Positions 55,505 to 62,860 of a DNA stretch of 64,000 nucleotides are shown here, piece by piece. Positions within the stretch are counted from its first letter, which is position 1; the number at the start of each line of letters is the position of its first letter. The notes beneath the pieces were generated by a model. The model made no database searches and was not told where the DNA came from. It worked only from the letters and a program-made list of their open reading frames with translations. This stretch comes from Flagellimonas sp. HMM57 (GTDB lineage: Bacteria > Bacteroidota > Bacteroidia > Flavobacteriales > Flavobacteriaceae), in NCBI RefSeq assembly GCF_021390175.1, contig NZ_CP090004.1, positions 2,781,001 to 2,845,000 on the forward strand. The letters run 5' to 3'. The translations under genes and the position numbers were made by a program.

Positions 55505-56065
55505 TTAGAAGAAATAACCAACAGATAGTTGAAATACTCCATTTCTATTTTTATCCAAGACCCCATCAAAGTCAATAATATTAGACAGCCCAAGATTATA
55601 TCTTGCGCTAAAATTGAGTCCGTTATCAAGTTTATAACCAACGCCAAAATTCACTCCGAAATCTGTCGATTTTAAAGCGTCTTCAAAGTTTATGGAGCCT
55701 CCTTCAGTGTAAAGCAAAAAACCAATTTGTGGCCCTGCTTCCAAGCTCAATCCCCTGGTAACATAGTATTTTCCCATTACCGGGACATTTAGATAGTTTA
55801 ATGAAATTACACCTTCAGAATCAATGTTTGTATCTGCCCCTTGTCCGGAATACATGACTTCGGGTTGCAAAGCGAATTTGTCTGAAATTTTCCATTCAAC
55901 CATAACACCAAAATGGAAATCTGTATTGGGAGTAAAATCTTCGGTATCGTCTCCTGTAACAAATGCAAGGTTTAAACCTGCTTTAGCTCCGAATTTTACT
56001 TTTTGAGCATTGATAGTATTTAATCCTAAAACTGTAATAACCGTTATTAATATTATTTTCTTCAT
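55505..56065 (-). CDS. PorT-like small outer-membrane beta-barrel
   Basis: 186 residues. A signal peptide (MKKIILITVITVLGLNTINAQ) is followed by KVKFGAKAGLNLAFVTGDD...FHFGVMVEWKISDKFALQPEVMYSGQGA, the standard start of the OMP_b-brl_2 (PorT) family. It ends GVFQLSVGYFF with a terminal aromatic. About eight strands are expected. Function is unknown. It starts 32 nt after the 56098 gene ends. Confidence 0.85.
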   Translation of the reverse strand: MKKIILITVITVLGLNTINAQKVKFGAKAGLNLAFVTGDDTEDFTPNTDFHFGVMVEWKISDKFALQPEVMYSGQGADTNIDSEGVISLNYLNVPVMGKYYVTRGLSLEAGPQIGFLLYTEGGSINFEDALKSTDFGVNFGVGYKLDNGLNFSARYNLGLSNIIDFDGVLDKNRNGVFQLSVGYFF

Positions 56066-56097
56066 GATTGATGTTTTTATTTAATTGTTTATATTTT

Positions 56098-56565
56098 TTA
56101 ATTCAATTTTCTTTTAAAGATGTAGCGTGTAATAAAAATGCCATTTCCATCATTCTCGCCGGCATCACTTTCCACAGCACTTGTTACGAATGCCAAATCC
56201 CAACCTTCAGAAATCATTGCAGTTAGTTTTGATGAGATTACAGCATCATTTGCTGCTATATTTTGAAAGCGTATTCCTGCGACATTATAAAAGTTTAATA
56301 GTTTTGTTTCCTCAAAATCCTTTACTCTAATGTCTTTCCTTTTCGACTTATTTCTTGTATTATCATCTTTTGTTTGCGTAGAAGTAAATTCTTTATAGTC
56401 TCTTTTATCATTTGCTGAAATTAAACGCGACCTACCCAATCCATCTGGTATAATAGACTCTACGCTTGTAATTACTTTTACTTCAAATTTTTGTTGTACT
56501 GTTCCTTGTGCAAAAGCATTAGTTATAAGTACCATGAATACTGCTACTACTGTTATTTTTTTCAT
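56098..56565 (-). CDS. Secreted protein of unknown function
   Basis: 155 residues, not recognised. A signal peptide (MKKITVVAVFMVLITNAFAQ) precedes a mature domain with VEVKVITSVES-like strands, a charged linker (STQTKDDNTRNKSKRKDIRVKDF) and the C-terminal block LLNFYNVAGIRFQNIAANDAVISSKLTAMISEGWDLAFVTSAVES...GIFITRYIFKRKLN. The last part resembles the DUF4177-like small alpha/beta domains (N-x-x-GxxGW-x-x-x-x-x), but the match is loose. It is encoded between the hydrolase-lipoprotein and the barrel protein with short spacers (28 and 32 nt). Confidence 0.65.
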   Translation of the reverse strand: MKKITVVAVFMVLITNAFAQGTVQQKFEVKVITSVESIIPDGLGRSRLISANDKRDYKEFTSTQTKDDNTRNKSKRKDIRVKDFEETKLLNFYNVAGIRFQNIAANDAVISSKLTAMISEGWDLAFVTSAVESDAGENDGNGIFITRYIFKRKLN

Positions 56566-56593
56566 CTTTTTTTAATTATGGTGTCACTATCTA

Positions 56594-57505
56594 TTATGGC
56601 AATACTATTCCAAATGCTTCACTAAAACCCTGTTTAAGAAAATCCTCAAAAGGCAAATCATGACCGCCATTTCCGGAAAGTATATTTGCATTTTTCGATT
56701 GTAAAAATGCAACTTCTTCGACCGTAAGGCTACCAACGGCCATGTCTGTTTCTCCATAAATGTATGTTATGTTAGATAGGCTTTCAATAGTATTAAATTG
56801 CTCTGTATATCTATTCATTGCTAACCCAGCAAACATTCTAGCTTCATTTCTATTGAATGCATCTACAAATGGTTGATCATCTACTATGGGAGTAACTCCG
56901 TTTTCAAAAAACGCATTCTTTCCTTCAGCTAGACCCTGCCATATAGCATCGTTAATGTCTAGCCTACCTGTTATAATTAAATAATCATCGGCCGCATCTA
57001 TTCCTTGTTGCGCAATAAACTCTTGCGTTACAAATGCGCCAAATGATATTCCAGCAACATAAACCGTTCTACCTTGATTTTTAAAATAGGTAATCACTTC
57101 AGAAAGCATCTCTATACTTTCAGCATTAAAATTAATGGCTTGGTCCAATGTTATATCATTGCCTTCCAATATGTTGGAATTTAACGTTTGGGCCTGATGT
57201 ACGGTTATAGTTAAAATGTCTTGTGGGCGACTAATATCTTGTGCAAGGTCATCTATTATATCTGTAGCCAATTCGGGACTAGGACCACCTGGTACAGCTA
57301 TCAATACTGTAGGAGCTTTTTCATCCCCTCTGAAATAAATTAAATTTTTAATGTCTTGGGATATCTCGGTAATATCTGCAGGAGGTATTCCATTATCATC
57401 ATTAGAACAGGAGAGTGTAATGATTGATAATAGTACAACTAGAAATTTATTGGCAAGAGTAGATAAGTTATTTGATTTTTCTATTTTAAAAAACATTTTT
57501 TTCAT
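56594..57505 (-). CDS. Alpha/beta-hydrolase-fold lipoprotein
   Basis: 303 residues from MKKMFFKIEK (earlier frame from 57532 unlikely: it runs over the -7 element). Lipobox TLSC at residues 30-33. The fold shows VLIAVPGGPSPE (oxyanion loop), the nucleophile elbow G152-I-S154-F-G156, a late acid in YGETDMAVG and the catalytic His in GNGGHDLPF. The acyl or ester substrate is unknown. It is the first gene of the minus-strand run and its promoter region is shared with the histidine kinase. Confidence 0.75.
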   Translation of the reverse strand: MKKMFFKIEKSNNLSTLANKFLVVLLSIITLSCSNDDNGIPPADITEISQDIKNLIYFRGDEKAPTVLIAVPGGPSPELATDIIDDLAQDISRPQDILTITVHQAQTLNSNILEGNDITLDQAINFNAESIEMLSEVITYFKNQGRTVYVAGISFGAFVTQEFIAQQGIDAADDYLIITGRLDINDAIWQGLAEGKNAFFENGVTPIVDDQPFVDAFNRNEARMFAGLAMNRYTEQFNTIESLSNITYIYGETDMAVGSLTVEEVAFLQSKNANILSGNGGHDLPFEDFLKQGFSEAFGIVLP

Positions 57506-57529
57506 GATGATTTCTTTATGATTTCCTTG

Positions 57530-57537
57530 CAAAGGAA
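57530..57537 (-). promoter_or_regulatory. -7-like element of the hydrolase operon
   Basis: Reads TTCCTTTG on the minus strand (one change from TAnnTTTG), 25 nt before the hydrolase start. The same octamer occurs on the plus strand at 57630-57637 on the other side of the direct repeat. Confidence 0.5.
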
Positions 57538-57566
57538 TAGGTGAAAACGCTTTGGGGTAGAATAAT

Positions 57567-57598
57567 TTGACGAACGTTGCGTAGTTGTTGACGAACGT
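57567..57598. promoter_or_regulatory. Candidate LytTR operator: 11-bp direct repeat, 21-bp period
   Basis: TTGACGAACGT occurs at 57567-57577 and 57588-57598, identical in all 11 positions and exactly two helical turns apart. This is the known geometry of LytTR response-regulator sites. It lies midway between the divergent hydrolase and histidine-kinase genes, 29 nt from one -7-like element and 31 nt from the other. Confidence 0.6.
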
Positions 57599-57629
57599 AG
57601 GAATTACTTAATCACAAATAAATAATAGG

Positions 57630-57637
57630 TTCCTTTG
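57630..57637 (+). promoter_or_regulatory. -7-like element of the kinase/regulator operon
   Basis: TTCCTTTG, one change from consensus, 14 nt before the kinase start; an identical octamer faces the other way at 57530-57537. The weak consensus suits an activator-dependent promoter. Confidence 0.5.
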
Positions 57638-57651
57638 TACAAAATACACCA

Positions 57652-58686
57652 ATGAACAAAACCAAATCAATAAGGAAAATAGCATTGCATCTCCTGTTCT
57701 GGGTGTTAAATTATTGGTTGTTTGCTTTTGTTGTCCATTCAGATTGGAATGGGTTTAATAATGTTTCTGATCCTAATAGTTTAGCCTATGCCTATACGTA
57801 TGGGCTTTTTACCAATGTCTTTTTGTTTTATATACAAGTGTTTTGGTTAGTGCCAAAAATGTATATGCATAATAAAAAAGCAATGTTCTATGTGCTTTCT
57901 TTTTCTATATGCATAGCAGTTTCTCTAGTTGAAACCTATTTTGACTATATGCTGTATGATATATTTGAAATATATGATACAGATGAATTTGAGGATAACT
58001 TCAGTATTACCGTTTTTGTCAATGTCTTTTACGGCGTTGCGGGCTTTTATTATATTTTGAGACACGCCCACAAAAAATCTGAAAAGGAAAAACAACAACT
58101 AATACAAGAATCATTTAAGGCTGAACTAAAATATCTAAAAGCCCAGTTAAATCCTCACTTTTTATTTAATGGAATTAATAATGTGTACCACTTAATAGGT
58201 AAAAATAATGCCTTGGCTAAAGATACATTACTTCAGTTTTCGGAGCTATTACGCTATCAATTGTATGAAAGTGGCACTGAAATTATATTAAAAAAAGAAC
58301 TAGACTTTGTATTACAGTATATTAAAATGGAAAAAACCCGTAAGGGTTCAGATATTCAGCTAGCCTACATTATAGAATTTGAGAATGCCACAAAAAAAAT
58401 AGTTCCATTATTATTAATTCCTATTATAGAAAATGCATTTAAACATTGTAGTAATCACACTAATAATAATGACAATAGTATAGACATAAACATTAAAGAA
58501 GTAGGAGGTAAGCTCTCGCTACATTGTGCAAATACTTTTGATGGTGCAACTGGTAAGAATGCTGTTGGCGGAATTGGCTTAACAAATGTAAAAAAACGCT
58601 TATCGATAGTATATCCAGATAAGCATGAATTAATCATACATAAGAAAAAACAGATGTTTATGGTTGACTTGATTATAGAATTATAA
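57652..58686 (+). CDS. LytS/YehU-type sensor histidine kinase
   Basis: 344 residues. Four membrane helices (about 8-28, 47-67, 77-97, 117-137) without a large periplasmic domain are followed by a short coiled coil. The His_kinase domain has its phospho-acceptor in LKAQLNPHFLFNGINN (His169) and an ATPase with LLLIPIIENAFKHC and GIGLTNVKKRLSIVYP. It would sense a membrane or envelope signal and phosphorylate the LytTR regulator encoded 11 nt downstream. Confidence 0.92.
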   Translation: MNKTKSIRKIALHLLFWVLNYWLFAFVVHSDWNGFNNVSDPNSLAYAYTYGLFTNVFLFYIQVFWLVPKMYMHNKKAMFYVLSFSICIAVSLVETYFDYMLYDIFEIYDTDEFEDNFSITVFVNVFYGVAGFYYILRHAHKKSEKEKQQLIQESFKAELKYLKAQLNPHFLFNGINNVYHLIGKNNALAKDTLLQFSELLRYQLYESGTEIILKKELDFVLQYIKMEKTRKGSDIQLAYIIEFENATKKIVPLLLIPIIENAFKHCSNHTNNNDNSIDINIKEVGGKLSLHCANTFDGATGKNAVGGIGLTNVKKRLSIVYPDKHELIIHKKKQMFMVDLIIEL

Positions 58687-58697
58687 AAAGTAAAAGA

Positions 58698-59378
58698 ATG
58701 AAACGACTAAATTGTTTAATCATAGATGATGAACCTGTCGCTAGAGAAGGCATTAGCGATTATTGTAAAGAGATTTCGTTCTTAAATGTGGTTGCGCTAT
58801 GTAAGAATGTATTGCAAGCAAATCATTATCTCGAAAGCAATGAAATTGATTTAATTTTTTTAGATATCAATATGCCCATACTATCCGGTGTAGATTGGCT
58901 AAAAGGCTTAAAAAAATCACCTTCAATTATAATGACAACTGCATATGAGGAATATGCGTTACAAAGCTTTGGGTACAACGTTTTAGATTATTTAGTAAAA
59001 CCCATTTCTTATAAGCGTTTTTTACAGGCAGTTAATAAGGTTAACAGTTACTATGAACATAATGATGAAAAAAACATACTTTTTTTAAAAAATGAGAGAC
59101 AGCTTAAAAAGATATACATAAAGGATATTCTATTTGCAAAAGCAATGCAAAATTATATCAAAGTGGTAACAACAAACGAGACAATAGTTACACAAATAGC
59201 TTTAAAGAATTTTAAAGATCAATTGCCTGAAAATGATTTTATTCAAACGCACAAATCGTATATAGTATGTAAATATAAAGTGGATACAATTGTGGAAAAT
59301 GAAATTATCATTGGTGATTACGAAATTCCTATAAGTGTACGCTTAAAAAAGGAAGTGCTAGCCAATTTTCGTGTATAA
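58698..59378 (+). CDS. LytTR-family response regulator
   Basis: 226 residues. The receiver (1-120) has D10/D11 in IIDDEP, the phospho-acceptor D56 in IFLDINMP, a Thr-containing IIMTTAYEEYA and the Lys of YLVKPIS. The C-terminal LytTR DNA-binding domain (about 128-226) has IYIKDILFAKAMQNYIKVVTTNETIVTQIALKNF and FIQTHKSYIV. It binds direct-repeat DNA; the 57567 repeat is the obvious site. It is in one operon with the kinase. Confidence 0.93.
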   Translation: MKRLNCLIIDDEPVAREGISDYCKEISFLNVVALCKNVLQANHYLESNEIDLIFLDINMPILSGVDWLKGLKKSPSIIMTTAYEEYALQSFGYNVLDYLVKPISYKRFLQAVNKVNSYYEHNDEKNILFLKNERQLKKIYIKDILFAKAMQNYIKVVTTNETIVTQIALKNFKDQLPENDFIQTHKSYIVCKYKVDTIVENEIIIGDYEIPISVRLKKEVLANFRV

Positions 59379-59402
59379 TTCTCTATAACGCCATATTTTG
59401 AC

Positions 59403-59427
59403 TAATCGTCAACACTGTTGACGATTA
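59403..59427. repeat. 25-bp perfect palindrome downstream of the LytTR gene
   Basis: TAATCGTCAACA - C - TGTTGACGATTA, 12+1+12 without mismatch, starting 25 nt after the regulator stop. It shares TTGACGA with the operator repeat. No T-tract follows on either strand, so it is not a standard terminator. Confidence 0.7.
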
Positions 59428-59452
59428 AAAATCTGTTGACCGATTTGTTGAC
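59428..59452 (+). repeat. 25-mer direct repeat, copy C
   Basis: AAAATCTGTTGACCGA then TTTGTTGAC, 24/25 identical to copy B at 54213, directly abutting the 25-bp palindrome. Confidence 0.75.
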
Positions 59453-59500
59453 CTTTTTCTAATAAATTTTGATTGCGATTAGTGTCGTATTAAAAATCAA

Positions 59501-59532
59501 AAACCCTTCAAATAGGAGTATTTGAAAGGTTT
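59501..59532. terminator. Bidirectional terminator between LytTR operon and tRNA-Arg
   Basis: AAACCCTTCAAATA pairs with TATTTGAAAGGTTT (one C-A mismatch) around GGAG, with T-rich DNA on both outward sides. Confidence 0.85.
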
Positions 59533-59590
59533 TAGTTTTATTTGGTGTTCTTGACCTAAATCTTGCTGGATTCAAGCCTTGAACCTTAAG

Positions 59591-59664
59591 TGACCTCGGC
59601 AGGATTCAAACCTGCAACCTTCTGAGCCGTAATCAGATGCGCTATTCAGTTGCGCCACGAGGCC
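59591..59664 (-). tRNA. tRNA-Arg (anticodon ACG)
   Basis: 74 nt on the minus strand. Acceptor GGCCTCG/CGAGGTC (one G-U), anticodon stem TCTGA/TCAGA with loop TTACGGC (anticodon ACG), T arm GCAGG-TTTGAAT-CCTGC. CCA is not encoded. Its 3' end points left, toward the island whose far boundary repeats the last 17 nt. A more decayed T-arm-like copy (GGATTCAAGCC) lies at 59568-59578. Confidence 0.95.
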
Positions 59665-59728
59665 TTTTTTATGGGGTGCAAATATATTTCTTTTTAAATT
59701 TACGACAAAACCCTAACAACATAATTCC

Positions 59729-60241
59729 ATGGATTTTCACTCTTATATTCGCGATATCAAGGACTTTCCTGAACCAGGAGTCCTTTTTAAGGATATTACT
59801 CCACTTTTAAAGGATAAAAATGCCCTCAACAATGCCGCTGATGTGCTCTTTGGAATGGTAAAACAATATGAAGTGGACAAGGTAGTTGGCGTAGATAGTA
59901 GGGGGTTTATTTTTGCGCCTATTTTGGCATCAAAACTAAATGCAGGTTTTGTTCCCGTTCGTAAATCGGGAAAATTACCGTACACAACAGTTTCTGAATC
60001 GTACGCCTTGGAATATGGCAATGGCAGTTTGGAAATTCATACAGATGCCATACAAAAAGGAGAGCGAGTATTGGTGCATGACGATGTATTGGCGACTGGT
60101 GGTACGGCAGAAGCTGTATGTAAGTTGATTGAAAAACTCGGAGGCAAGGTAGTACAATGCAACTTTTTAATTCAGCTTTCCTTTTTAAACGGAGCGATCA
60201 AACTCAAAGATCACGAGATAACAGCACTTTTGAACTATTAG
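59729..60241 (+). CDS. apt: Adenine phosphoribosyltransferase
   Basis: 170 residues. DFHSYIRDIKDFPEPGVLFKDITPLLKD is the APT N-terminal signature, and VLVHDDVLATGGTAEA is the PRPP-binding loop. It salvages adenine to AMP in the cytoplasm. The 3' end overlaps the small convergent gene by 4 nt. Confidence 0.96.
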   Translation: MDFHSYIRDIKDFPEPGVLFKDITPLLKDKNALNNAADVLFGMVKQYEVDKVVGVDSRGFIFAPILASKLNAGFVPVRKSGKLPYTTVSESYALEYGNGSLEIHTDAIQKGERVLVHDDVLATGGTAEAVCKLIEKLGGKVVQCNFLIQLSFLNGAIKLKDHEITALLNY

Positions 60242-60381
60242 CGCAAAGCCTTTGTTGTTATGAAGTAGCGCCAGCCTATTATGGCCATTTGTAGTTTGGA
60301 AGCTTTTGATAAATCCAATCCTCTTTTTGAGTAGGAGGGAAGGAACGCTTTGTTCATTCTAGCCAGCAATCTGTAAAACAT
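60238..60381 (-). CDS. Small conserved basic protein (often mislabelled SsrA-binding)
   Basis: 47 residues from MFYRLLARMNKAFLP; an in-frame start at 60438 would add 19 unlikely residues. The sequence LARMNKAFLPSYSKRGLDLSKASKLQMAIIGWRYFITTKAL resembles a small protein I recall from many flavobacterial genomes, where it is sometimes labelled as an SsrA-binding protein, although it has nothing of SmpB. One amphipathic or weak membrane helix may be present. Function unknown. It converges on apt with a 4-nt overlap. Confidence 0.6.
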   Translation of the reverse strand: MFYRLLARMNKAFLPSYSKRGLDLSKASKLQMAIIGWRYFITTKALR

Positions 60382-60453
60382 CGTTCGTCTGTTGAGAACA
60401 GCAAATATAACCAAGAAGCAGATATAATTGTCTGCCAATTACCAAAGAAAGTG

Positions 60454-62235
60454 TTAACTATTGGCTTTTATCCAATTGTTTATTTTTTCCTCCAATAACG
60501 CTAGGGGAACGCAGCCGGTTTCCAAGACCTGATTATGAAATTTTCGAATATCAAAATTCTCTCCCAAGGCTTTTTCTGCTTTTTCTCGCAATTCCCTAAT
60601 TTTCAATTGTCCAATTTTATAGGAAAGCGCTTGTCCGGGATTGGCCATATAGCGTTCTATTTCTGATGTAATGCTCGCTTCAGATTCTGCTTCATTATCC
60701 AAAGAGTACTGAATGGCCTCTTCCCTTGTCCATCCTTTGGAATGTAATCCGGTATCCACCACTAAACGCACTGCACGGTGCATTTCGGCTCCTAGCATAC
60801 CAAAAAGCTGATAGGGATCAGTATAAAGTCCTAACTCAGTACCCAATGATTCGCTGTACAAAGCCCAACCTTCCCCATAACCACTATACCAAAGGGTTTT
60901 CCTAAACTTGGGCAGGACTTCACTTTCTTGGGTCAGGGATATTTGGTAATGGTGTCCGGGAATTGCCTCGTGCAAGAAAAGTGATTCGTCCGAGTATGTG
61001 TTGTATGCCGTAACATCTGGAATGGGTACATAAAAAATACCGGGCCTTGTTCCATCCAATGAACCTGGATTGTATTCGGCGCTTGCGGATTTTTCCCTAA
61101 AAGCTTCAGTACGTTTTACCGCAAAAGCAGTTTTAGGTTTTACGTCGAACAATTTTTCTATCTGTGGTTTCATACGATTATGGATAGCATTAAAGTTGTC
61201 GATTACCTCATTCGGTTCTTTGAAGGGCATAAGCTCTTCGTTGCTTCTTACAAAATCAAAAAAAGCTTTTAAGTCTCCTTCAAAACCGACCGTTGTTTTT
61301 ATCTTTTCCATTTCAGCGCGAATTCTAGCAACTTCACTAAGCCCTAATTCGTGGATTTCGGTGGCTGTCATGTTTGTTGTTGTATACTTTTTTATTTGGT
61401 GCGCATAGTAAGCATCGCCATCTGGTTCACCTTGTATACCGCTAGATTCACGTCCTCTTTTGATATACTCTTCACTCATAAACGTATACAGACGCTCATA
61501 AGAAGGAACTATTTTATCGAGTATCATTCTTGTAAAGGCTTCTTCTAAAGTTGATTTTTCCTCTTCTGTAAAGTCGTCCGGAAAGTTTTTGATTGGTCCA
61601 TAAAATAGGTGCTCATCCAAATTCCTATCGGTAAGTGACTGCAATTGCGGTAAAACTTTTTTAATCAAGGATGTTGGTAGTACATGACCTTTTTCCATTC
61701 CTTCACGCATTCTTTCTTCTGCTGAATTCATCCACTCTAAATACCCGTCTACCCTTTTCATCCATTTTTCATAATCCTCCACAGTATTAAAGGGCTGCGC
61801 GCTAGAACCGCTTGCCAATTGCCCCATGAATAGATTGGGAGACCACATTTGGTCTATTGGAGTTAGATTTGCGTTGAATTTGAGCTCTTCCAAATGGATA
61901 TTACATTCCCAGGTCAAAATTGCCTTGCTCATTTTTTCACTGTCCGAGAGGTCTTCATCTGAAAAAGTACCCAATTCATTTTTATAGGTACTGTAATGCG
62001 TTTTGATTCTTTCCAAATACTCATCTGAAAGTAAATTGACAAAAACATCATCGTAACGATGGTCTCCCGCCATTGTAGCATTGATTGGGTTCAATTTTAG
62101 ACCATCTTCATAATAATTGTCCAGAATTTTGGAAAAATTCGCGCTGAGGTCTGGAGTGTTCTCTTGCTTTGGTTCTTGTTTGCACGAAAAAAGTGAAACA
62201 AGTATGGCGCATAAAAGAGTGATTTTTTTTGTCAT
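60454..62235 (-). CDS. DUF885 lipoprotein (putative metallopeptidase)
   Basis: 593 residues. Lipobox LVSLFSC. DUF885 motifs are present: LKLNPINATMAGDHRYDD near the start, PGIFYVPIPDVTAYNTYSDESLFLHEAIPGHHYQISLTQES with the HExxPGHH metal motif, and a GYGEGWALYSESLGTELG segment typical of the family's peptidase-like fold. The Glu ligand in GEGWALYSE fits. It is predicted to act in the periplasm or at the surface on peptides. It is a single gene with a long, unannotated upstream region. Confidence 0.88.
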   Translation of the reverse strand: MTKKITLLCAILVSLFSCKQEPKQENTPDLSANFSKILDNYYEDGLKLNPINATMAGDHRYDDVFVNLLSDEYLERIKTHYSTYKNELGTFSDEDLSDSEKMSKAILTWECNIHLEELKFNANLTPIDQMWSPNLFMGQLASGSSAQPFNTVEDYEKWMKRVDGYLEWMNSAEERMREGMEKGHVLPTSLIKKVLPQLQSLTDRNLDEHLFYGPIKNFPDDFTEEEKSTLEEAFTRMILDKIVPSYERLYTFMSEEYIKRGRESSGIQGEPDGDAYYAHQIKKYTTTNMTATEIHELGLSEVARIRAEMEKIKTTVGFEGDLKAFFDFVRSNEELMPFKEPNEVIDNFNAIHNRMKPQIEKLFDVKPKTAFAVKRTEAFREKSASAEYNPGSLDGTRPGIFYVPIPDVTAYNTYSDESLFLHEAIPGHHYQISLTQESEVLPKFRKTLWYSGYGEGWALYSESLGTELGLYTDPYQLFGMLGAEMHRAVRLVVDTGLHSKGWTREEAIQYSLDNEAESEASITSEIERYMANPGQALSYKIGQLKIRELREKAEKALGENFDIRKFHNQVLETGCVPLALLEEKINNWIKANS

Positions 62236-62860
62236 TTCAAGTAGCTAAACATTTCAGATGCAAAATACTTAAAATAAGGCAATCTAATGTATTGGGTTTC
62301 TCGGTTAGACTAAAATGGATGTAATGAGCTGTATGAGCAACATCACTAAAAACTTAACTATGGTTATCATTGTATTGATTAATTTAAAGGGTGAATATTT
62401 GTGGTAAACCGGTTATGTTTTTTGAATATAAAATGAGAATTATCAGGTTTCCAAATACTTAGCTAAAAATTAATTAAATTGAATACAAGATTGTAGCTTA
62501 AAAAATGAAATCAACTTTAAGAATTATGTGACTTCCTTAAAAAAAAATTTAATTTATAATATAATATGCATATTTAGATAATAAATGATAACAAATGAAG
62601 TGGTCTTTTTATGTAAATTTCAAAACCTAAGGGGGTTTTCATTTGGAAAACCACTTTTTTTTGCCATTCCGTTCTCTTGGACAAATAGATTATTGATTCT
62701 TTGGACAGTTCATTTGGTAACAGGTTTTTTGTGCTTTTTGAATATTTTATCACCTTAGTTTTTTAATTTGTTTTGTGGTTTACATGTTTTTATGAAACAT
62801 TTTTTGTCACTAAGCTATTGACGAATAAATCTTCTTCTATATTTACACCAAATATTATTT
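62236..62860. other. 625-nt AT-rich intergenic region with attenuator-like hairpins
   Basis: The first 350 nt hold only a weak minus-strand -7 match for the DUF885 gene (62261-62268). A compact set of competing hairpins lies at 62598-62662. Then TTGGACA occurs twice, 24 nt apart (62677 and 62701), before the antiporter. The 61-codon frame at 62773 has no protein-like features. Confidence 0.6.
62598..62662 (+). promoter_or_regulatory. Attenuator-like leader with terminator
   Basis: GGTTTTC (62634-62640) pairs with GAAAACC (62646-62652), followed by ACTTTTTTTT: a normal intrinsic terminator. GGTTTT can instead pair with AAAACC about 10 nt upstream, and AAGTGGT (62598-62604) with ACCACTT (62650-62656), so mutually exclusive folds exist. 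It could end a small RNA or regulate the antiporter 200 nt downstream. Confidence 0.4.

Larger units (their letters stand above)
54147..59606. mobile_element. Putative tRNA-Arg-associated genomic island (no integrase)
   Basis: The block is bounded by same-orientation 17-nt copies of the tRNA-Arg 3' end and, just inside, by the 25-mer copies B and C. It carries six genes: four secreted or envelope genes and a LytS/LytTR pair. The DNA looks more AT-rich than the flanks. No recombinase, transposase or phage gene is present, so if it was mobile it relied on another element or has lost its integrase. Confidence 0.5.

Noticed and set aside
54147..59606. Complete mobile element with its own integrase
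   Set aside because: No recombinase, transposase, relaxase or phage gene is encoded; only boundary-type repeats remain, so it is reported as a putative island.
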